Shown piece by piece: positions 24,920-31,988 of a stretch of 31,988 bases of DNA. Made by a program: the position numbers and the translations under genes. Position 1 is the stretch's first letter. Every line of letters begins with the position of its first letter. The stretch lies in assembly GCF_001555965.1 (NCBI RefSeq), contig NZ_LSHX01000048.1, positions 1 to 31,988 of the forward strand, read 5' to 3'. Below the pieces are notes generated by a model. The model had not been told where the DNA came from. It saw nothing but the letters and a program-made list of their open reading frames with translations, and made no database searches. This DNA comes from Sphingomonas sp. CCH21-G11 (GTDB taxonomy: Bacteria > Pseudomonadota > Alphaproteobacteria > Sphingomonadales > Sphingomonadaceae).

Positions 24920-25750
24920 ATGTCGCCGCCGACATTGCCACCCTTGCGCGATGTCATCCGCGCGCACGGGCTTCAGGCCAGCCGCGCGCTCGGCCAGAAT
25001 TTCCTGTTCGATGCCCAGCTGCTCGCGCGCATCGCCGCCATCCCGGGCGATCTGGCCGGCCAGCCGGTGCTGGAGGTCGGCCCCGGTCCCGGCGGCCTCA
25101 CCCGCGCGCTGCTGGCGGCCGGCGCACAGGTCACCGCGATCGAGCGCGATTCGCGCTGCATTCCGGCGCTGGCCGAACTCGCCGCCGCCTATCCCGGCCA
25201 GTTACGCGTGATCGAGGGGGATGCCCTGGCGATCGACCATGCCGGGCTGTTCGACGCCCCGCCGCACATCGTCGCCAACCTGCCCTATAATATCGGCACC
25301 GCCTTGCTGGTCGGCTGGTTGTCGGCACCGTGGCGCCCGTGGTGGCAGACGCTGACGCTCATGTTCCAGCGCGAGGTCGCCGACCGCATCGTCGCGCCGG
25401 TGGGTGGCGACGCCTATGGCCGGCTGGCGGTCCTGTCCCAGTGGCGCAGCACCGCGCGCATCGCGATGCCGGTCCATCGCTCCGCCTTCACCCCGCCGCC
25501 CAAGGTGATGTCGGCAGTCGTCCATCTCGCACCCACCGACGCGCCGCCCGGCGTCGCGCTCGCCGACCTGGAACGCGTCACCGCCGCCGCCTTCGGCCAA
25601 CGCCGCAAGATGCTGCGCCAGAGCCTGAAGCCGGTTCCCGGCGCGCTCGCGGCACTCGACGCGCTCGGCATCGAACCGACGCGACGGGCGGAAACGGTCA
25701 GCGTGACGGAGTTCGTTAAAATCGCACGAGCGCTCGCGAAGCAGGTCTAA
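24920..25750 (+). CDS. rsmA: 16S rRNA (adenine1518-N6/adenine1519-N6)-dimethyltransferase
   Basis: RsmA (KsgA) dimethylates two adjacent adenines in helix 45 of 16S rRNA late in 30S assembly. The product is 276 aa. Motifs: ALGQNFLFD (23-31, motif X), [16 protein letters not shown] (50-65, SAM-binding motif I), AIERD (motif II) and the catalytic NLPYN at 120-124 (motif IV). The C-terminal helical domain shows [14 protein letters not shown]. The ATG lies 2 bp after the pdxA stop. Last gene of the lptD-surA-pdxA-rsmA operon. Confidence 0.97.
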   Translation: MSPPTLPPLRDVIRAHGLQASRALGQNFLFDAQLLARIAAIPGDLAGQPVLEVGPGPGGLTRALLAAGAQVTAIERDSRCIPALAELAAAYPGQLRVIEGDALAIDHAGLFDAPPHIVANLPYNIGTALLVGWLSAPWRPWWQTLTLMFQREVADRIVAPVGGDAYGRLAVLSQWRSTARIAMPVHRSAFTPPPKVMSAVVHLAPTDAPPGVALADLERVTAAAFGQRRKMLRQSLKPVPGALAALDALGIEPTRRAETVSVTEFVKIARALAKQV

Positions 25751-25872
25751 CACGGACCCTTTCTCCCACCCTCGCCATTGGCCAGACCGGGAATAAGCCG
25801 TAAGCATTAAACGCGGTCTGTCGGCAAGCGACCCCGTTTCGGACATTGGCAGTATCGTGAGAAAACCGGGTG

Positions 25873-26133
25873 ATGATCGAACACATCTACCTGCAACCTA
25901 GCGAGCAGATGCCGCAAATGACCGACGAAGACGCTTGGCTCATCATCGAGGCGAGCGACGACGGTCGGTTTTTCGGAACGGGCTACGGCTTCAAGGCGTC
26001 GGGTGAGGGTGTTTTCTACGTCTCTCTGCCCGAAAGCGACACGACGCTGAAAGCGGCGCTAGCCGCAGCCACAGATTGGGCAGAAGATCGTGGCGTTTCG
26101 CGCATCTGGGTGCAGACTAGTCCAGTTTTGTAA
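25873..26133 (+). CDS. Small hypothetical protein, 86 aa
   Basis: Unrecognised. The product (MIEHIYLQPSEQMPQMTDED...) is acidic, soluble, without signal or membrane segment, and alternates strand- and helix-like stretches: AWLIIEASDDGRFFGTGYGF, GVFYVSLPESDTTLKAALAA, then SRIWVQTSPVL. It ends TAA. The region is visibly poorer in GC than its neighbours, with codons such as TTT, GTT and TCT otherwise rare here, which argues both for independent selection and for possible horizontal entry. An in-frame GTG at 25870 immediately precedes the ATG. It lies alone, 122 bp after rsmA and convergent with the TPR gene. The upstream gap and the 79-bp downstream gap show nothing clear. Confidence 0.6.
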   Translation: MIEHIYLQPSEQMPQMTDEDAWLIIEASDDGRFFGTGYGFKASGEGVFYVSLPESDTTLKAALAAATDWAEDRGVSRIWVQTSPVL

Positions 26134-26212
26134 GCGTCAGCTAACCACCCAGTTCCGGCCGCCCAGCACTGACGCCGAAAGCGGTCGTTTAGGGGTTCAC
26201 GACCTAGTCTGC

Positions 26213-26725
26213 TCAGTTCTTCGCCGGCGCCGGGACCACCGGCGGCTTCACCGCATCCGCCGTCTGGGTCGTGGCCGGCCCCTTGGCGATCGCGGCGGCG
26301 AGGCCGGTCGCCTGCGGGCATTCGGCCGCGCAGAGCGCCTTGACCTTGGCCAGGTTCTCGCGCGCCCGCGCCAGCGCGCCCTTGGCGACCATCGCCTCTC
26401 CCTGCCCGGCCAGAGCGGCGATATCGTTGGGCTCGAGCAGCAGCGCCTCGCGATAGAAGCGGATCGCCTTGCCCGGCAGACCGCGTGCCTGCGCGATCTC
26501 GGCCAGCGCGACATAGGCCTGGCGGTTGCGCGGATCGACGACCAGCGCGGTCTCCAGGAAATCGGTCGCCCCGTCCAGATTTCCCGCGGCCTTCGCTTGC
26601 TTGCCCTGTTCGAGCAGCGCCACCGACCGCGCGTCGATCTGGTCGTCAGGGCGCTGGCCGCTCAGCGACGTCGATACGCACAACAGGGTCAGGGCAGCGG
26701 CGGCGGAAACCGAAATCAAACGCAT
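26213..26725 (-). CDS. Periplasmic tetratricopeptide-repeat protein
   Basis: 170 aa from the ATG at 26725, chosen because it has a GGAG ribosome-binding site and begins directly with a signal peptide ([20 protein letters not shown]). An in-frame ATG at 26764 overlaps the rsmB stop (ATGA) and would add 13 residues in front of the signal. Residues about 34-130 contain three TPR units, with typical spacing of A-x3-[20 protein letters not shown] and [22 protein letters not shown]-x4-C pair (132, 136) precedes an Ala/Pro-rich tail. TPRs mediate protein-protein contacts; the partner is unknown. Last gene of the guaB-small ORF-rsmB operon. Confidence 0.85.
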   Translation of the reverse strand: MRLISVSAAAALTLLCVSTSLSGQRPDDQIDARSVALLEQGKQAKAAGNLDGATDFLETALVVDPRNRQAYVALAEIAQARGLPGKAIRFYREALLLEPNDIAALAGQGEAMVAKGALARARENLAKVKALCAAECPQATGLAAAIAKGPATTQTADAVKPPVVPAPAKN

Positions 26726-26760
26726 TATCGTCTCCAGCAACGAACTCGGGCGTGCGGCAG

Positions 26761-27945
26761 TCATGGCGCGATCAATCTGGCCACAAAAAAGCCGTCTGTC
26801 GAATGTGCGTTCGGCGACAGGCGAAGTCCAGTCCCCCTCGCGTCACCCACCGCCATGTCCGGACGCTCGGCGCGCCAGCCCTCGTGCCGCGCCAGGAACG
26901 CATCGGCCTGATCCGCGCCCTCGGCATCCAGCACCGAACAGACGACGTGGATCAGCGCCCCGCCCGGTCGCAGCAACGTCGCGGCAAGATCGAGCAAGCG
27001 CGCCTGCACCTCGACCAGCCGCGCCAGCCGGTCGGGTGTCAGCCGCCAGCGCGCCTCCGGGTTGCGCCGCCACGTCCCGGTGCCTGAACATGGCGCGTCG
27101 ACCAGCACCAGGTCGGCCCCGCCGGTCAGGTCGTCCAGCGCCGCCGCCTCGCGCCCGGGATCGAGCAGCCGCGGCTCGGCGATCGTCACGCCCGCGCGCG
27201 CCGCACGCGGGGCCAGCCGGCCCAACCGCCCGCGATCGGTGTCGCTGGCGATGATCCGCCCCGCATTCGCCATCGCCGCCGCAAGCGCCAGCGTCTTGCC
27301 GCCCGCGCCCGCGCACAGGTCGACCACCGTCATTCCCGGCGCGGCACCGCAGCCGAGCGCGACGTGCTGCGATCCCGCATCCTGCACCTCGAACGCGCCC
27401 TGCGCCCAGCCGGGATGATCCTCGACCCGGCTGTCGGGCGGCAGGCGCAGGCCGTGCGCCAGCCCCTCGATCGGCACCGCGCCCGGAAGCTCGGCCAGCA
27501 CCGCCGCCGCCTCGCCGCGCAACGCATTGGCGCGAATGTCGAGCGGCGCGCGGTCGAGCAGCGCCGCCTGTGCGGACTTGTCCAACCCCGACGCGGCCAG
27601 CCGCTTGACCAGCCAGGCGGGTGCGACGCCCGCCACTGCCGCCTCTTCGCCCGCTTCGATCGCTGCGGGGGCATGGCCCTCCGCACCGAAATGCGAGCGC
27701 AACTCCGCGTCATCCGCCGCCAGCGCGAGCATCGCCGCGCGCCCGCTCGCCGGCCGTGCGCCCAGCGAGCGGATCGCACGATAGACCAGCTCGCGCACCG
27801 CGCGGCGATCCTTCGACCCGGCATAGCGGCGCTCGGCGAAATAGCGCGCGATCAGCGTGTCGGCCGCCGCGCCCTGATCGCGCGCAGCGGCGATGATCGC
27901 GTCGAGCAGCTCGATCGCGGCCTGGGTGCGCGCCTGCGGCGTCAT
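26761..27945 (-). CDS. rsmB: RsmB/NOP-family 16S rRNA 5-methylcytosine methyltransferase
   Basis: SAM-dependent m5C methyltransferase; E. coli RsmB methylates C967 of 16S rRNA, and the exact target here is inferred. The product is 394 aa. The N-terminal NusB-like region is present ([30 protein letters not shown]). The C-terminal Rossmann domain has [17 protein letters not shown] (motif I), [20 protein letters not shown] (motif IV with Cys) and [15 protein letters not shown] (motif VI with the nucleophilic Cys). The start overlaps the stop of the small membrane ORF (27942-27945, ATGA), supporting both. Member of the guaB operon. Confidence 0.95.
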   Translation of the reverse strand: MTPQARTQAAIELLDAIIAAARDQGAAADTLIARYFAERRYAGSKDRRAVRELVYRAIRSLGARPASGRAAMLALAADDAELRSHFGAEGHAPAAIEAGEEAAVAGVAPAWLVKRLAASGLDKSAQAALLDRAPLDIRANALRGEAAAVLAELPGAVPIEGLAHGLRLPPDSRVEDHPGWAQGAFEVQDAGSQHVALGCGAAPGMTVVDLCAGAGGKTLALAAAMANAGRIIASDTDRGRLGRLAPRAARAGVTIAEPRLLDPGREAAALDDLTGGADLVLVDAPCSGTGTWRRNPEARWRLTPDRLARLVEVQARLLDLAATLLRPGGALIHVVCSVLDAEGADQADAFLARHEGWRAERPDMAVGDARGTGLRLSPNAHSTDGFFVARLIAP

Positions 27946-28094
27946 GGCTCGCCGTCCCGCTCGCGTTCCAGCGCGCGTCCTTCCTCAAGCTTCGCCCGCG
28001 CGTTGCGATAACGCACGCGGAACAGGCGGATGCGGAACAGGATGTAGAGGCTGGCGAGCGCGACGATCAGCCCGATTTTCTGGGTATCGGTCAA
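27942..28094 (-). CDS. Small single-pass membrane protein, 50 aa, TTG start
   Basis: From TTG at 28094 the minus strand reads (M)TDTQKIGLIVALASLYILF followed by a strongly basic segment RIRLFRVRYRNARAKLEEG and an Arg/Glu-rich tail ending DGEP. One hydrophobic helix (about residues 7-20) with positively charged cytoplasmic side follows the positive-inside rule. The ORF fills the guaB-rsmB gap precisely: it begins 10 bp after the guaB stop and its TGA overlaps the rsmB ATG by 4 bp. No in-frame ATG exists before an upstream TAG, so TTG is the only common start. Function unknown; the fit into the operon is the main support. Confidence 0.6.
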   Translation of the reverse strand: MTDTQKIGLIVALASLYILFRIRLFRVRYRNARAKLEEGRALERERDGEP

Positions 28095-28103
28095 ACCATC
28101 GGC

Positions 28104-30202
<2,099 letters not shown>

Positions 30203-31018
30203 TCAACCGCCCGCCCGCGCGATCAGCGCGCGTGCCTGTTCGACATGCATCGCCTCGATCATCCGGTCGCGAAAGCGTTGCGCGCCGCCGCTTGCCGCCG
30301 CGACGAGTGCCCGCGCATCGGCCAGCTCGGCCTCGGTCGGCCCGAATGCCGCCGCCGCCACGTCGATCTGGCCGGGATGGATCAGCGTCTTGCCGTCAAA
30401 GCCGAAACTGCGCCCCTCCCGGCACTCCGCCGCCAGTCCTTCGGGGTCATCCAGCGCATTGAACACGCCGTCCAGCGCCCACACGCCGCTCGCGCGCGCC
30501 GCCAGCACGATCGCCTGGAGCGCCAGCGTCAGCCCCGCGCGCCCGCTGCCCGGCGGCATCCCCCCGAGCGGCATCCCGAGCGTCGCCATCAGGTCATTGG
30601 TCCCGGCGATCAGCCCGGCGACGGCGAGCATCGCCGCGATCGCGGGCGCGTCCAGCACCCCGCGCGGCGTCTCGATCATCGCCAGCACCGGCTTGTCGCC
30701 GAACGGGATCACCACGTCGCCCTCGACCTTGGGCAGCACGATGAAGTCGGCGCGCGATGCCATCACCGCATCGACATCCGCCGACCAGGCCGGATGGCCG
30801 GTGCCGTTGACCCGGATCGCCACCCGCTTGCCGGCCAGTTCCCCCGCCACCGCCGTCACGGCGGCGTCGCGCGCGCGGTCCTTGTCCGCCTCCGCCACCG
30901 CATCCTCCAGATCGAGGATGATGAGGTCGGGGCGCAGCGTCGCCGCCTTGGCGATCGCGCGCGGATTGGACGCGGGCAGAAACAGCGCGGTGCGCGGGGC
31001 GAGTATGGGTGCGTTCAT
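30203..31018 (-). CDS. HpcH/HpaI (CitE-like) CoA ester lyase
   Basis: 271 aa, TIM-barrel of the CitE / malyl-CoA lyase group, which cleaves or forms carbon-carbon bonds of acyl-CoA esters with Mg2+. Visible signatures: RTALFLPASNPRAIAKA, LIILDLEDAV (Glu/Asp, about 33-42), VAIRVNGTGHPAW (Arg), FIVLPKVEG, AMIETPRGVLDAPAI (Glu metal ligand), GTNDLMATLG, and SFGFDGKTLIHPGQI. It lacks a citrate lyase gamma (CitD) or alpha (CitF) neighbour, so it is not part of a citrate lyase operon; beta-methylmalyl- or citramalyl-CoA type activity is possible. The precise substrate cannot be called. Divergent from the SPFH gene across 59 bp. Confidence 0.88.
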   Translation of the reverse strand: MNAPILAPRTALFLPASNPRAIAKAATLRPDLIILDLEDAVAEADKDRARDAAVTAVAGELAGKRVAIRVNGTGHPAWSADVDAVMASRADFIVLPKVEGDVVIPFGDKPVLAMIETPRGVLDAPAIAAMLAVAGLIAGTNDLMATLGMPLGGMPPGSGRAGLTLALQAIVLAARASGVWALDGVFNALDDPEGLAAECREGRSFGFDGKTLIHPGQIDVAAAAFGPTEAELADARALVAAASGGAQRFRDRMIEAMHVEQARALIARAGG

Positions 31019-31077
31019 CCTTTCCCCATGCTAGCACGGCACCCGGATGCCAAGTGCGACGATCGGGGGAATGCGGG

Positions 31078-31988
31078 ATGCTTGAAACTTTGCTCGGGTT
31101 GGTGGTGCTGCTGGTGCTCGGCTACCTGTTTGCCAGCATCAAGATCGTCCGCCAGGGCTATCACTATACCATCGAACATTTCGGCCGCTTCACCGGCGTC
31201 GCCCAGCCGGGGTTCAATTTCTACCCCGCCTTTTTCTATCGCGTCGGCCGCAAGGTGAACATGATGGAGCAGGTGATCGACATTCCGGGGCAGGAGATCA
31301 TCACCCGCGACAATGCGATGATCTCGACCGACGGCGTCGTCTTCTTCCAGGTGCTGGATGCGCCCAAGGCGGCGTACGAAGTCTCCGACCTCTATGTCGC
31401 GCTGATGCAGCTGACCACCACCAACCTGCGCACCGTCATGGGCTCGATGGACCTCGACGAAACGCTGTCGAAGCGCGACGAGATCAACGCGCGGCTGCTC
31501 TCCGTCGTCGATCACGCGACCACGCCCTGGGGGGTCAAGATCACCCGCGTCGAGATCAAGGACATCCGGCCGCCCGCCGACATCGTCAACGCGATGGGCC
31601 GCCAGATGAAGGCCGAGCGCGAAAAGCGCGCCAACATCCTGGAGGCAGAGGGCACGCGCGCGTCGGAAATTCTGCGCGCCGAGGGGCAAAAGCAGGCGCG
31701 CATCCTCGAATCCGAAGGGCGCAAGGAGTCGGCCTTCCGCGACGCCGAAGCGCGCGAGCGCGCCGCCGAGGCCGAAGCGAAAGCGACCCGCCTGGTGTCG
31801 GAGGCGATCGAGCAGGGCTCAGCCCAGGCGATCAATTACTTCATCGCTCAGAAATATGTGGATGCGGTCGGCAAGTTCGCCACCTCGCCCAATGCCAAGA
31901 CGATCCTGTTCCCGGTCGAGGCGACGCAGCTGATCGGCACGCTGGGCGGCATCGGCGAGATCGCCCGCGATGCGCTCGGTACCCCGCC
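31078..31988 (+). CDS. SPFH/Band 7 (QmcA/stomatin-like) membrane protein, 3' end cut by the window
   Basis: At least 303 codons, no stop before the window ends. MLETLLGLVVLLVLGYLFAS is one N-terminal membrane anchor. The SPFH domain follows (IVRQGYHYTIEHFGRFTGVAQPG; VIDIPGQEIITRDNAMIS; TTTNLRTVMGSMDLDETLSKR; VEIKDIRPPADIVNAMGRQM). A coiled-coil of EAEG/SEG repeats covers about 180-250, followed by AINYFIAQKYVDAV. These proteins oligomerise in membrane microdomains, often with an NfeD partner encoded next door (outside this window). Homologues are around 300-320 aa, so only a few residues are probably missing. The ATG at 31078 has GCGGG just upstream. Confidence 0.93.
   Translation, partial: MLETLLGLVVLLVLGYLFASIKIVRQGYHYTIEHFGRFTGVAQPGFNFYPAFFYRVGRKVNMMEQVIDIPGQEIITRDNAMISTDGVVFFQVLDAPKAAYEVSDLYVALMQLTTTNLRTVMGSMDLDETLSKRDEINARLLSVVDHATTPWGVKITRVEIKDIRPPADIVNAMGRQMKAEREKRANILEAEGTRASEILRAEGQKQARILESEGRKESAFRDAEARERAAEAEAKATRLVSEAIEQGSAQAINYFIAQKYVDAVGKFATSPNAKTILFPVEATQLIGTLGGIGEIARDALGTP

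Noticed and set aside
30203..31018. Citrate lyase beta subunit
   Set aside because: No citD, citF or citC neighbours; the CitE-like fold is shared by many stand-alone CoA ester lyases.

Overview
The window is a gene-dense, very GC-rich (about 70% by eye) chromosomal segment of an alphaproteobacterium. Gene order and content point to the Sphingomonadales (Sphingomonas-like): lptD-surA-pdxA-rsmA; hdaA beside ppk1-ppx; purM-purN diverging from a secreted DUF2066-like gene; aspS diverging from rnd; holC next to pepA and ndk. This placement is inferred from gene content, not from a phylogeny. No rRNA, tRNA, CRISPR array, prophage, integrase or transposase was seen.

Layout. 1-526 is the end of ispF or of an ispDF fusion, with an odd fold-back at the extreme left end. 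Next come a secreted four-cysteine protein, a CinA-C/PncC amidase, and, convergent with it, a lipA - COQ10/RatA-like pair (531-2959). 3132-4667 holds a beta-carbonic anhydrase and a PPK2 gene, with a tiny membrane-protein ORF between them. 4689-5121 is a repeat-filled gap. 5122-8498 has aspS, rnd and an I78 inhibitor lipoprotein. 8673-14267 is a tight minus-strand operon (DUF2066-like secreted protein, hdaA, ppk1, ppx) whose three junctions all overlap by 4 bp. 14330-16388 carries purM and an unusual purN fused to an MmcQ/YjbR domain. 16385-17062 is an unrecognised orphan gene. 17218-20016 has ndk, holC and pepA separated by long palindromic repeats. 20225-25750 is the outer-membrane and ribosome-maturation operon lptD-surA-pdxA-rsmA. 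25873-26133 is a small orphan ORF of lower GC. 26213-29561 is the minus-strand operon guaB - small membrane ORF - rsmB - TPR protein. 29562-30202 is another repeat-bearing gap. The right end has a CitE-like lyase diverging from a QmcA-type SPFH protein that runs off the window.

Functional themes are nucleotide supply (purM, purN, guaB, ndk), polyphosphate metabolism (ppk1, ppx, ppk2) placed next to the replication regulator hdaA, outer-membrane LPS export and porin folding (lptD, surA), cofactors (lipA, pdxA, ispF), RNA modification and decay (rsmA, rsmB, rnd) and replication (holC, hdaA).

Nothing here amounts to an obvious new defence, secretion or biosynthetic system. The most interesting items are a dispersed REP/BIME-like palindrome family (including two hairpins of identical 31-21-31 geometry bracketing holC), the PurN-MmcQ fusion, the orphan at 16385-17062, two unlisted-size small membrane proteins, and a probable assembly artefact at the left edge.
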